Shown here: positions 15,947 through 23,079 of the stretch, piece after piece
How positions within the stretch are numbered: the stretch's first letter is position 1
How the letters are laid out: every line of letters begins with the position of its first letter
Source: a virus
Virus record (IMG/VR): IMGVR_UViG_3300046740_000489
Span: 1 to 29,554 of that record
Direction: 5' to 3' (one strand)
DNA: 29,554 bases
Notes under the pieces: model-generated
What the model was told of the DNA's origin: nothing
The model's database searches: none
What the model saw: only the letters and a program-made list of their open reading frames with translations
Position numbers and translations under genes: made by a program

Positions 15947-17121
15947 GCGATCTAGTCTTCGCCGAGAAGGACCCCGCGACCGTCATTGCCGAGGCGCTGC
16001 AGGTCTACTTCGAACAGACCGGCGTGCATCTCGCACCGGCCGATCCGAAGCGGTTGCACCTGCAGGCCTTCCTGCTCCTGCTCGCGCAGCAGCGCCAGAA
16101 GATCGACTACGCCGGCAAGCAGAACCTCCTGCGCTACGTCGACCTCAACATGCCGATCGAGAAGGCGCTCTTCATCCAGGCGCTCGCCGAGCTCTGGGGC
16201 GAGGTGCCGCTCCCGGCGAAACCCTCGACCTGCACCGTGCGCTTCTCCTTCGCGGTCTCCGGACCGCAGACGATTCCGCACGGGACGCGGGTCACCGACG
16301 GGACCAGCACCTGGGCAATCGGACCCGACGACGTCAGCGGCTTCGGCTTGTTCGTCGATGCTCCGGTCTCTTGCACCATCGACGGGTCGTCCTCGAACGG
16401 CGTCGCGCCTGGGCAGATCGACACCCTCGTCAACCCGATCTTCGGCTGCACCGGCATCGTCAACACCACCGAGACCATCTCGGGGCGCGATCTCGAGACC
16501 ACCGAGGCCTTCCGCGAGCGCCTCCGCTCGGTGCCCGAGAGCCGATCGACCTGCGGACCGCGCATCGCCTATGAGGCCGCCGCGCTCGAGGCCTCGGCCT
16601 CGGTCGCCGACGTCGTGGCCCTCGGCGCGCGCGATGCCGCCGACATGTTTAGCAACCCACCGCCGCCCGCCGGCGACGTGTGGATCTTCCTCACCGAGGG
16701 CACGCGCGATGCCAACGGCGTGTTGATCTCAACGATCCCGACGCCAAGCGGCGGCCTCCTCACCACCGTCGGCGACGCGCTCTCGGCCGAAGACGTCCGA
16801 CCGCTCACCGATCACGTCGTGCCGAAGACTCCGATCTTCCGCGACTTCGATGTCGATGCGACCTACTACATCGCAAAGAGCCGGTCGAAGTCGGCGGTGG
16901 AAATCCAGGCCGCGGTCGCGCTGGCCTTCGACGCCTACGTGCTCTGGCAGCAGGCGATCGGGCGCGACATCAACCCGTCGGAGCTGACTACGCGCCTCGT
17001 GAACGCGGGCGCGAAGCGGGTCGTGCTGCCTCTGCCCTTCGTTTTCGAAGCTTTGATGAGCGACCAGTGCTCGCGCATCGGGTACGCGACGCTCACCTAC
17101 GGCGGCGTGGAAAATGATTAG
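15943..17121 (+). CDS. J: Baseplate wedge protein J
   Basis: A 392-residue Baseplate_J family protein; P2 J is 302 aa, so this one has extra loops. It includes the helical N-terminus (HLQAFLLLLAQQRQKIDYAGKQNLLRYVD), the barrel VRFSFAVSGPQTIPHGTRVTDG (family 'i.aGt.v...dg..F') and GRDLETTEAFRERLRSVPESRSTCGPRIAYEAAAL, the conserved J segment. Residues about 280-390 form an alpha/beta end domain. It bridges neighbouring wedges in the baseplate. Coupled to W and I by overlaps. Confidence 0.92.
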   Translation: MSDLVFAEKDPATVIAEALQVYFEQTGVHLAPADPKRLHLQAFLLLLAQQRQKIDYAGKQNLLRYVDLNMPIEKALFIQALAELWGEVPLPAKPSTCTVRFSFAVSGPQTIPHGTRVTDGTSTWAIGPDDVSGFGLFVDAPVSCTIDGSSSNGVAPGQIDTLVNPIFGCTGIVNTTETISGRDLETTEAFRERLRSVPESRSTCGPRIAYEAAALEASASVADVVALGARDAADMFSNPPPPAGDVWIFLTEGTRDANGVLISTIPTPSGGLLTTVGDALSAEDVRPLTDHVVPKTPIFRDFDVDATYYIAKSRSKSAVEIQAAVALAFDAYVLWQQAIGRDINPSELTTRLVNAGAKRVVLPLPFVFEALMSDQCSRIGYATLTYGGVEND

Positions 17122-17692
17122 GCTCGAAGACGCCAGCCTGGTCGACTTCCTGCCCGAGTCGATCGCCTCCGACCCGGACATCATCGCCCTCTCGCTGGCG
17201 ATCGACCCCGAGCTGCGCGCGGTTGGCGCGGCGATCATCGAGGCGATCATCTGGCCGCGCATCGCGGAGCTCGACGACCAACTGCTCAACGAGATCGCCT
17301 GGGCCTGCCGCTTCAACGAGCTTCAGCTCTGGGACACCGCGACCACCGATGGGAAGCGCGCCCTGCTGGTGAACCTCTTCGCGATCCGGAAGAAGTCGGG
17401 CACGCGCTTCTCGGTGCGCCGCATCTTCGACCTGGTCTCCGTCGTCGGCCTGCTCACCGAATGGTGGGAAGAGGGCGCGCCGGCGTTCACCTACCGCCTT
17501 CGGATCTTCATCACCGACACTGGTGTGACCCAGCAGCAACTGGATCAGATCCCCGAGCTCCTCGAGCGCTTCTCGCCGGTGCGCTCCTACCTCTCGGAGT
17601 TGGCGGTCGAATCGGATCGCCTCGGTTCGTTGCTCCCCTATCCCGCGCTCACCGTCGGGCGCCTCACCACCATCCCCTTCGGAGGGCCGTAG
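17114..17692 (+). CDS. I: Tail protein I (baseplate wedge)
   Basis: A 192-residue P2 gpI-like wedge protein (P2 I is 176 aa). It opens with a short linker region (RLEDASLVDFLPESIASDP), and the core DDQLLNEIAWACRFNELQLWDTATTDGKRALLVNLFAIRKKSGTRFSVRRIF is the family signature ('lp.LA..w.vd.w....s...kR.li......h...GT..ai...l'). A beta domain follows and ends with ERFSPVRSYL ('pv...l'). It overlaps the J stop by 8 bases. Confidence 0.9.
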   Translation: MIRLEDASLVDFLPESIASDPDIIALSLAIDPELRAVGAAIIEAIIWPRIAELDDQLLNEIAWACRFNELQLWDTATTDGKRALLVNLFAIRKKSGTRFSVRRIFDLVSVVGLLTEWWEEGAPAFTYRLRIFITDTGVTQQQLDQIPELLERFSPVRSYLSELAVESDRLGSLLPYPALTVGRLTTIPFGGP

Positions 17693-18196
17693 ATGCCCAC
17701 GTTCTACACCGTCCTGACCACCGAGGGCCTCGCGCGCCTGGCCGCCGCGGCGATGTCGGGCGACCCGGTTGTCTTCCACGACCTCGCCGTCGGCGACGGC
17801 AACGGATCGCCCATCACCCCCGTCGCCAGCATGACGTCGCTGGTGAATGAGCGCGCCCGCGTCTCGGTCAACAAAGTCGAGATCTCCCAGAACGCACCGA
17901 CGACCATCCGCACCGAGGGTCTCATCCCGGCCGACGTCGGTGGCTTCACGATCCGCGAGGCGGCCATCTTCGACCGCGACGGCGCGATGATCGCGATCGC
18001 CAGCTACCCGCCCATCTACAAGCCAACGCTCGCCGGCGACGGCGTCTCGGTGCAGGAGTACATCCGCATCCTGATCCAGTACTCGCCGGTCACCGCGGTC
18101 GCACTCACCGTCGACACGTCGGTCATCACCGCCACCGTCGAGGACCTCGAGGATGCAACGGGCGGGAAGCTCTTCCTCTGGGAGAACTTCAGCTAG
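17693..18196 (+). CDS. Tail fibre N-terminal domain protein (P2 gpH-like, short)
   Basis: A 167-residue protein matching the N-terminal tail-collar domain of P2-type fibres: FYTVLTTEGLARLAAA, then FHDLAVGDGNGSPITPVASMTSLVNERARVSVNKVEI, then EGLIPADVGGFTIREAAIFDRDGAMIAIASYPPIYKP. In P2 gpH (669 aa) this domain attaches the fibre to the baseplate and is followed by a long shaft and receptor-binding tip. Here the protein stops after the adaptor (WENFS), so the shaft and tip must come from other genes, perhaps those after 18594. ATG 17693 starts directly after the I stop. Confidence 0.85.
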   Translation: MPTFYTVLTTEGLARLAAAAMSGDPVVFHDLAVGDGNGSPITPVASMTSLVNERARVSVNKVEISQNAPTTIRTEGLIPADVGGFTIREAAIFDRDGAMIAIASYPPIYKPTLAGDGVSVQEYIRILIQYSPVTAVALTVDTSVITATVEDLEDATGGKLFLWENFS

Positions 18197-18203
18197 TGCG
18201 CGG

Positions 18204-18446
18204 CTATTCGATGCAGTGGCCGCCGGCGCCGATGGCGCAGCACACGCCCTCGACGCCACACCCGAACGGCGAGAAGACGTCGCAGGCCTTCGCAGCTTCG
18301 GCCGGCGCGCAACAGCGCTCGCCGATCTGCCCGCAGGGGCCGGCGTCGACCGCATCGGCGTCGCTCGAAGCGTCGCCGGGGTTCACGGGGAGGGCGGCAG
18401 TTCCGCAGCCGACGAGGAGAAACAGGAAGGCGAGGTACTTGCGCAT
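18204..18446 (-). CDS. Cysteine-rich lipoprotein (reverse-strand moron)
   Basis: An 80-residue protein on the opposite strand to everything around it. A lipoprotein signal peptide is clear: MRKYLAFLFLLVGC with lipobox LVGC and C14 as the lipidated residue. A Pro/Ser/Asp/Ala linker (GDASSDADAVDAG) follows, then a compact domain with eight cysteines (38, 45, 46, 55, 63, 69, 70, 78), including two CC pairs, which suggests disulphide packing outside the cytoplasm. Linker and Cys style resemble many small Myxococcota lipoproteins. It probably acts in the host envelope during lysogeny, for example in superinfection exclusion, but this is a guess. ATG 18470, eight codons upstream, is an alternative start. 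Only seven bases separate its stop from the convergent fibre gene. Confidence 0.7.
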   Translation of the reverse strand: MRKYLAFLFLLVGCGTAALPVNPGDASSDADAVDAGPCGQIGERCCAPAEAAKACDVFSPFGCGVEGVCCAIGAGGHCIE

Positions 18447-18483
18447 GCTCAACGATGGATCCCCGAGCATGCGCCGGTCAACA

Positions 18484-18557
18484 CCGTCGGTGATTTGCAT
18501 GCAAAAGCATGCAGTTATGACTTGCCCCGTCGGTGAGCGTGCGCGCTCCCGTCGGTG
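18484..18557 (+). repeat. Three direct copies of CCGTCGGTG
   Basis: Exact 9-base copies at 18484-18492, 18527-18535 and 18549-18557. Start-to-start distances are 43 and 22 bases, near four and two turns of DNA, so bound proteins would lie on the same face. This is the spacing expected of an operator with repeated half-sites. No regulator for it can be named from this window. Confidence 0.6.
18496..18513. repeat. Perfect hairpin TGCATGC-AAAA-GCATGCA
   Basis: A 7-base stem with a 4-base loop, lying between the first and second 9-base repeats. There is no T-run on either side, so a terminator is unlikely; an operator or mRNA hairpin in the lipoprotein leader is more plausible. Confidence 0.55.
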
Positions 18558-18560
18558 CGA

Positions 18561-18579
18561 TGCGATCGATTCGATCGCA
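18561..18579. repeat. Perfect 19-base palindrome TGCGATCGATTCGATCGCA
   Basis: Nine-base arms around one central T, ending 14 bases before ATG 18594 and directly next to that gene's GAGG ribosome site. The position suits an operator or a translation-blocking hairpin for the downstream gene. It contains two GATC sites. Confidence 0.6.
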
Positions 18580-18593
18580 GAGAGGACCTGATC

Positions 18594-19037
18594 ATGAGCA
18601 CGCCCCTGTTTCTTCGCGACCCCCGGGCCGGCTACAACCAGACGATCATCTCGCCGGAGACGGACCCGGGAATCCTGGGCCGCACGCTTCCTCCGTCGAC
18701 GCTCGAGGATTGGAAGGAGCTCTTCTTCGAGGTCGAGGAGCCGATCCTCATCGAGTCGCTGCGCTACTGCGCGCACACCTACTCGACGGAGGCGGGGACG
18801 ATCGTCATCGCCTTGAAAAATGAGGAGTACGGCGGCGGCGGCTACGCCTACATCGTCGGCGCGTTCGCGGTGGCCGCCGGCCTCGCGTTGCCGGGCCCCT
18901 TCGCCAGCGACGAGATCGACATCGACCTGACCGTCCCCGCCGGCTGGAGCTTCCTCGTGATGCACAACGTCAAGGTGAGCGGCGGCGGGAGCTTCGCGAC
19001 GCTCGACATCGTCGCGTGCGGCGGCGTCGTCCGATGA
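18594..19037 (+). CDS. Unknown beta-rich protein, probable fibre/tip component
   Basis: A 147-residue protein I do not recognise. The frame extends upstream, but ATG 18594 has a GAGG site at 18582-18585. The sequence is rich in short strands separated by Gly/Pro turns (AGTIVIALKN, GGGGYAYIVGAFAV, EIDIDLTVPAGWSFLVMHNVKVSGGGSFATLDIVACGG), consistent with an all-beta sandwich such as a carbohydrate-binding or fibre-tip domain. There is no signal peptide. Its place after a truncated fibre adaptor suggests a receptor-binding role. Its stop overlaps the next gene (ATGA). Confidence 0.6.
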   Translation: MSTPLFLRDPRAGYNQTIISPETDPGILGRTLPPSTLEDWKELFFEVEEPILIESLRYCAHTYSTEAGTIVIALKNEEYGGGGYAYIVGAFAVAAGLALPGPFASDEIDIDLTVPAGWSFLVMHNVKVSGGGSFATLDIVACGGVVR

Positions 19038-19546
19038 AGGGGCGCGGCCCTCGCGGCATGAAGCGCCCCCCAGCGTTCCCCGATCCGTCGAAGCTCGCCG
19101 ACGGGCAGGTGGCCACCGTCGAGGGTGGGAAGTGGACCGCGCAAACACCGGGAGGGTCGAGCTTTCCGATCGCCACCGTCGCCACTGGTGGAATCGGGAG
19201 CCCTCCCGATCCGGATCCTTCGAATGAAGCGCTGATCCTCTCCGACGACGGATCCCTCAGCGATCCGATTTCCGTTCCGGCGGGAGTCACCAAGGTTCGC
19301 CTGCGCCCGCTCTCCGACGCTTTCAAGGCGGCGATCGGGGTCGTCTGGCATTCGCCTCCGTTTTGGAAACCGCAATCCGGAGCCACCGCCACCCCGAACG
19401 CCGACGGCACCTTCCCGGTGATCGCATCGACCACCTGCCACGTCGGGATGATCACCTATTCGACCTGGAACTACAGCGACTCCCTCGGCGCCGCGGTCCC
19501 CGCGGGGGCGGTGGTCGCGTCCTGGGAGTTGGAGTTCTTGCCGTGA
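19034..19546 (+). CDS. Probable tail fibre segment protein
   Basis: A 170-residue protein beginning with a basic stretch (MKGRGPRGMKRP), followed by PDPSKLADGQVATVEGGKWTAQTP. This 'l.dGqv.tv..g.W....p' motif recurs in phage fibre proteins between adaptor and shaft. The rest is beta-rich with Ser/Thr/Gly (ILSDDGSLSDPISVPAGVTKVRLRPL, then TTCHVGMITYSTWNY, ending VVASWELEFLP). It may be an external head or tip of the fibre together with the preceding protein. ATG 19034 overlaps the previous stop, ATG 19058 is an internal alternative, and the stop overlaps the first glycosyltransferase (GTGA). Confidence 0.6.
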   Translation: MKGRGPRGMKRPPAFPDPSKLADGQVATVEGGKWTAQTPGGSSFPIATVATGGIGSPPDPDPSNEALILSDDGSLSDPISVPAGVTKVRLRPLSDAFKAAIGVVWHSPPFWKPQSGATATPNADGTFPVIASTTCHVGMITYSTWNYSDSLGAAVPAGAVVASWELEFLP

Positions 19547-20469
19547 TCGTCGATGTCCTCGCTCGACGCTGGGGAAGTCCCGAAGGTGCGCCTGACGGCA
19601 TGGCGATGGCGGCCGCCTACCTCGCCTTTACGCTCGCCGAGCTCGGCCACCAGGTACGCGGCTACACGGGCGGCGGCGCGACTCCCGCGTGGAAGCACCC
19701 GCGCATCGAGTGGCGCGAGCGCTCGCCGCTCTTCGGCCCGTCCTCCTTCGATGCCGATCTGATCATCTCGACGATCCAACCGCAGTGGCGGCGCCTGGCG
19801 CTCGACGCCACCAAGGCCGGAGCGATCGACCGCACGGTCTTCTGGCATCACCACGGATCGGTCCCGCAGGGCCTCGGCGGCATGCTGGCGGGCCTCAACC
19901 GCCCCGCGGTGTTCGGCGCCCAGGGATGGCGGAGCGTGCTCCTGCTGCCGCCCTCCAGCTGGGCCGCCGAGGTCGTCAATCGAGTGGTCGGCGACGCGAT
20001 CCTCGTCCCCGGGGCCGGCGCGGCCAAGGGCGGCTACATCGCTCGTGAGGTCGCCAAGCTCTGTCCCGAGCTGCGCTGGTACGTCCTCCCCGGCCGGCAT
20101 GCCGCGCATGACCTGCAGCCCTGGCAGGCGCTGCGCAACGCCGAGGTGGCGCCCGGTCTCGTGACGCCGGCGACCTTCCTCGCGCGCGCTCGGGCGGTCC
20201 TGTCGCCGACCCGCGAGGAGATCCACCCCCTCACCCTGGTCGAGGCCGCGGTGCGCGGGATCCCCATCGTCTGCACCGATCTCCCGGCGACCCGCGCCGC
20301 GCTGCTCGATGGCGCGTCCTACGTGCCCCTGGGCGCGCCCCCGCTCGCCTGGGCGATGGCGCTGCAGGGCGCGCTGCGCCACCAGCTCGAGCCGCTCAGC
20401 CTGCGCCCCTACGCCGAGGTGGTCGCCGGCGCCCTCGAGCAGCTCGCCGGCGCGCGGAGGGCCGCGTGA
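19543..20469 (+). CDS. Glycosyltransferase, GT-B fold (GT4-like)
   Basis: A 308-residue protein with two Rossmann-like halves. The N-terminus MIVDVLARRWGSPEGAPDGMAMAAAYLAFTLAELGHQVRGYTGGG is a typical GT4 opening (helix, 'LaelGHeV.vyt'). The C-terminal donor-site segment is SPTREEIHPLTLVEAAVRGIPIVCTDLPATRAALLDGA (about 221-260), with the E-x7-E-like pair E226 and E234. No signal peptide or membrane segment, so it should be cytosolic. It transfers a sugar from an activated donor; donor and acceptor cannot be read. GTG 19543 overlaps the fibre protein stop, tying this cassette to the tail operon. The GT4 core usually exceeds 340 aa, so this is a compact version. Confidence 0.8.
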   Translation: MIVDVLARRWGSPEGAPDGMAMAAAYLAFTLAELGHQVRGYTGGGATPAWKHPRIEWRERSPLFGPSSFDADLIISTIQPQWRRLALDATKAGAIDRTVFWHHHGSVPQGLGGMLAGLNRPAVFGAQGWRSVLLLPPSSWAAEVVNRVVGDAILVPGAGAAKGGYIAREVAKLCPELRWYVLPGRHAAHDLQPWQALRNAEVAPGLVTPATFLARARAVLSPTREEIHPLTLVEAAVRGIPIVCTDLPATRAALLDGASYVPLGAPPLAWAMALQGALRHQLEPLSLRPYAEVVAGALEQLAGARRAA

Positions 20470-21356
20470 GACCGCGGGTCTCGATCCTCGCGGACGTTCG
20501 CGGGTGGGCCTGGGATCGGAAGTCGCAGCAGCTGCAGCGGCACCTCGGGGACGAATTCGAGATCGACATCGCCTACCTCTACGCCTCGAGGCCCGATCCG
20601 CTCCCGCCCGGGAGCGACCTCTACAACACCTTCGAGGTCTTCCAGGCGTCGAGGCTGCCGTCGGGCCTGCCTTACGTGACCGGCATGACCGCGCACGTCT
20701 GGCCGACCTGGGAGCAGAAGCACGGCGCTGGAACGGTTCGCCGCTGGTCGGAGGCCGCGCGCGCATTCCATGCGAATAGCCGCCTCCTCGAGGCCGAGAT
20801 GGCGGCGCTCCTGCAGCGCCCGATCTGCTACTGCCCGAACGGCGTCGACGAGACCTTCTTCCGCCGCACCCGCCAGCGCGAGCAGGACAAGCACCTGGTG
20901 GTCGGCTGGGTCGGCAAGCCGAACCCGCGCAAGGGATCGGACATCGTCGCCGCAGCCTGCAAGGTCGCCGGCGTCGAGCTGCGGACGGTCGGCCGCACCT
21001 ACCGCGACGCGCTCGGGCCCGAGGCGATGCGCGAGTTCTACCAGGATCTGCACGTCCTCTGCGTCGCCTCCGACATGGACGGCACGCCGAACCCCGCGCT
21101 CGAGGCGGCCGCATGCGGCGTGGCGGTAGTGAGCAACCGGATCGGCAACATGCCCGAGTTCATCACCGACGGGGACAACGGCGTCCTCGTCGAGCGCAAC
21201 GCCGAGAGCATGGCCCGCGCGCTGCGGGCGCTCTCCTTCGACGTGAAGCGCGCCGCGCAGATGGGCGAGGCCGCGCGCGCCACCGTCGAGCGCGCCTGGT
21301 CGTGGCGCGACCTCTCGAAAAACTACGCCGACATGTGGCGAGGAGCTCTCAAGTGA
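20466..21356 (+). CDS. Glycosyltransferase family 4-like protein
   Basis: A 296-residue GT-B enzyme. Clear signs: FHANSRLLEAEMAALLQRPICYCPNGVDETFFRR ('..s..l...l......i..ipnGvd...f'), HLVVGWVGKPNPRKGSDIVAAA ('vgwvGr....KG.d'), and the donor-binding DGTPNPALEAAACGVAVVSNRIGNMPEFITDGDNGVLV near 205-243, with E213 in the place of the E-x7-E motif. The acceptor-side N-terminal domain is short. It is presumably cytosolic. GTG 20466 overlaps the preceding stop and the stop overlaps the next GTG, so it is coupled within the cassette. Confidence 0.9.
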   Translation: MRPRVSILADVRGWAWDRKSQQLQRHLGDEFEIDIAYLYASRPDPLPPGSDLYNTFEVFQASRLPSGLPYVTGMTAHVWPTWEQKHGAGTVRRWSEAARAFHANSRLLEAEMAALLQRPICYCPNGVDETFFRRTRQREQDKHLVVGWVGKPNPRKGSDIVAAACKVAGVELRTVGRTYRDALGPEAMREFYQDLHVLCVASDMDGTPNPALEAAACGVAVVSNRIGNMPEFITDGDNGVLVERNAESMARALRALSFDVKRAAQMGEAARATVERAWSWRDLSKNYADMWRGALK

Positions 21357-22159
21357 TCCCCTACGACGTGATCGTCTCGTCGGTCCACGACCGCGGCGAC
21401 CTGCTCAACCGCACCCTCCGCTCGATGCTCTCGCGCGTCGACCAGCTGCCGGCGCGGATCATCGTTCACGAGGACGCGCGCCCCGGCCGGCCCGTCGTCG
21501 AAGGCCGCACCGAGGAGATCTTGGCGGCGATCGGACGCGAGTACATCGTGCTCACCGAATTGATCGCGACGCGCCCCGGCCAGGGGCTGGCGCTCGCGAT
21601 GCTGCGCCTCCTCGAGGTGGCCTCAACGGAGTTCGTCTTCTACACGCAGGAGGACTTCGACTTTGTCCGCGAGGTCCCCATCGCCGCCTGCGTCGAGCTG
21701 ATGCAGCGCCACGCGCTCAACCATGTCCGTTTCAACAAGCGCGACACGCTGCCGATCAAGGGCGCGCACCGGCCCAACCGCGCCGAGTGGTGGACCAAGG
21801 AGGAAGTGGTCTTCGGCGGGCAGAAGCTCTGCGTCTCCGATCACGTCTACTTCCAGGCCAACATCACCCGGCGCGCGCTCTGGCTGCAGGGCTTCAAGGA
21901 GCTGCTGCTCCACAGCCCCGACGGCATGCAGCGCTGCGAGGCGAAGTTCAACGACTGGTTCAACAAGCGCTACGGCGACAACGCCGGCTCCGTCGACGGC
22001 TCGCAGGCCAAGCGGCGCGACCTCCTGCGCACCTTCATCTGGGGCGGCGTTGGCGAGCCACGCTTCGTCCTGCACACCGGGGCCGAGCGCCGTTCTCAGG
22101 GTTGGGGCGATCCGGAGCACGACCGCAAGCATGGCACCGTCAACGGAGAGAAGGCGTGA
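21353..22159 (+). CDS. Glycosyltransferase, GT-A fold (GT2-like)
   Basis: A 268-residue protein with a GT-A style N-terminus: DVIVSSVHDRGDLLNRTLRSMLSRVDQLPARIIVHEDA ('.i.vts..r...l..tl.sl......'), then EFVFYTQEDFDFV at about 93-105, where EDFD (100-103) occupies the metal-binding DxD place. It differs from standard GT2 in lacking an obvious QxxRW motif. The C-terminal region (WWTKEEVVFGGQKLCVSDHVYFQANITRRALWLQGF) may form the acceptor site. It is predicted to be soluble. GTG 21353 overlaps the previous stop. Confidence 0.75.
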   Translation: MIPYDVIVSSVHDRGDLLNRTLRSMLSRVDQLPARIIVHEDARPGRPVVEGRTEEILAAIGREYIVLTELIATRPGQGLALAMLRLLEVASTEFVFYTQEDFDFVREVPIAACVELMQRHALNHVRFNKRDTLPIKGAHRPNRAEWWTKEEVVFGGQKLCVSDHVYFQANITRRALWLQGFKELLLHSPDGMQRCEAKFNDWFNKRYGDNAGSVDGSQAKRRDLLRTFIWGGVGEPRFVLHTGAERRSQGWGDPEHDRKHGTVNGEKA

Positions 22160-23079
22160 GGCGACCGCTCCGCAGCGTCATGCTCTGCAACCCGAGCTAC
22201 CTCTCGGCTTACGTCCTCGGCGTGGCCCAGGCGATGGGCGCGCTCGGGCACTGGCACCGCGAGGTGAGCGTGCTCGACGATCCGGAGCGCGTCGTCCGAC
22301 AGCTCGAGGAGATGCGCCCCGATCTGATCTGGACGCACACCGTTCCGTGGGTGCCGCGCGAAGCTCCGTCCCCGGGCTGGCTCCTGCTCGAGCTGCTCGC
22401 CGCTTGGCGCAAGCGAGGCGCGCGCGTGGTCCTACACGACGGCGATCCGCGCACCGCGACGCGCTACCCGCAGGACCTCTCGGCCGCCTTCGACGTGGCG
22501 CTCTGCAACCACTCAATGTCGCGGATCGAGTGGCGGATCCCCTCGGTGCGCTGGCCCTACGCGGCGATGGCGCAGCGAGAGATGGCCGAGCCCGTCGACG
22601 ATCTGCGCTGCGCCCTGCTCTTCGCCGGCATCGTGCGGAAAGACGACGAGCTCTACTCGCCACGCTCCGAGGTCCTCGGCCACCTCCGCGCCCGGCTCGG
22701 CGAGGCGCTCACCATCCGCACCGCGACGGTCAACGACCGCATGCAGGCGGCCGACGTCGCCGTCTCGGCCCGGGCCATTCTCGGCTTCGGGCGCCCCGAG
22801 GTCCCCGGCTGGGTCGACACCCGCGTCTTCCAATACCCCGGCGCCGGCGGCGTGCTGATCCACGACGACGCGCAGGAGTTCCTCGTCCCCGGTGGCCACT
22901 TCGTTCGCTTCTCCCGCGGCGCCACCGCAGAGGAGACCGCGAGCAGCGTGATCGAAGCGTGGCAGAGGATCGGCCACGTTGAAGCCGAGCTGCGCGCCAA
23001 GGCCTTCGCGCACATCCAGGAGCACCACACCTGGCGCCACCGCGTCGAGCAGGCGCTCTCGCTCCTAGGTGTCGTGTGA
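22156..23079 (+). CDS. Glycosyltransferase-like protein, first of a tandem pair
   Basis: A 307-residue protein of the Glyco_trans_1_2-like kind. The N-terminal half has LCNPSYLSAYVLGVAQAMGALGHWHREVSVLDDPERVV and RGARVVLHDGDPRTATRYPQDLS. The C-terminal half has the donor-site pattern: AILGFGRPEVPGWVDTRVFQYPGAGGVLIHDDAQEFLVPGGHFVRF, then a closing helix EHHTWRHRVEQALSLL, as in that family ('R.fE..a.G..ll....e.......g.e.v.f', then 'ht...R...ll'). It shares long blocks with the next gene, so the pair arose by duplication. GTG 22156 overlaps the previous stop. Confidence 0.78.
   Translation: MRRPLRSVMLCNPSYLSAYVLGVAQAMGALGHWHREVSVLDDPERVVRQLEEMRPDLIWTHTVPWVPREAPSPGWLLLELLAAWRKRGARVVLHDGDPRTATRYPQDLSAAFDVALCNHSMSRIEWRIPSVRWPYAAMAQREMAEPVDDLRCALLFAGIVRKDDELYSPRSEVLGHLRARLGEALTIRTATVNDRMQAADVAVSARAILGFGRPEVPGWVDTRVFQYPGAGGVLIHDDAQEFLVPGGHFVRFSRGATAEETASSVIEAWQRIGHVEAELRAKAFAHIQEHHTWRHRVEQALSLLGVV

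Larger units (their letters stand above)
18447..18593. promoter_or_regulatory. Divergent intergenic region with repeats
   Basis: A 147-base gap between the reverse lipoprotein and the forward gene at 18594, the longest in the window. It carries three direct copies of CCGTCGGTG, an 18-base hairpin around AAAA and a perfect 19-base palindrome, each listed separately. Part of it (18493-18523) is clearly A/T-rich. It probably holds back-to-back promoters, but I cannot point to a convincing -35/-10 pair on either strand. Confidence 0.5.

Noticed and set aside
18496-18513. The TGCATGC hairpin as a terminator
   Set aside because: The stem is only seven base pairs and half A/T, and no T-run follows on either strand.
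18196-18591. Plus-strand frame of 131 codons after the fibre gene
   Set aside because: It is Ser/Pro/Arg-rich with no domain, and it lies over the lipoprotein on the other strand, which has a clear signal peptide and lipobox. It also runs over the repeat cluster.
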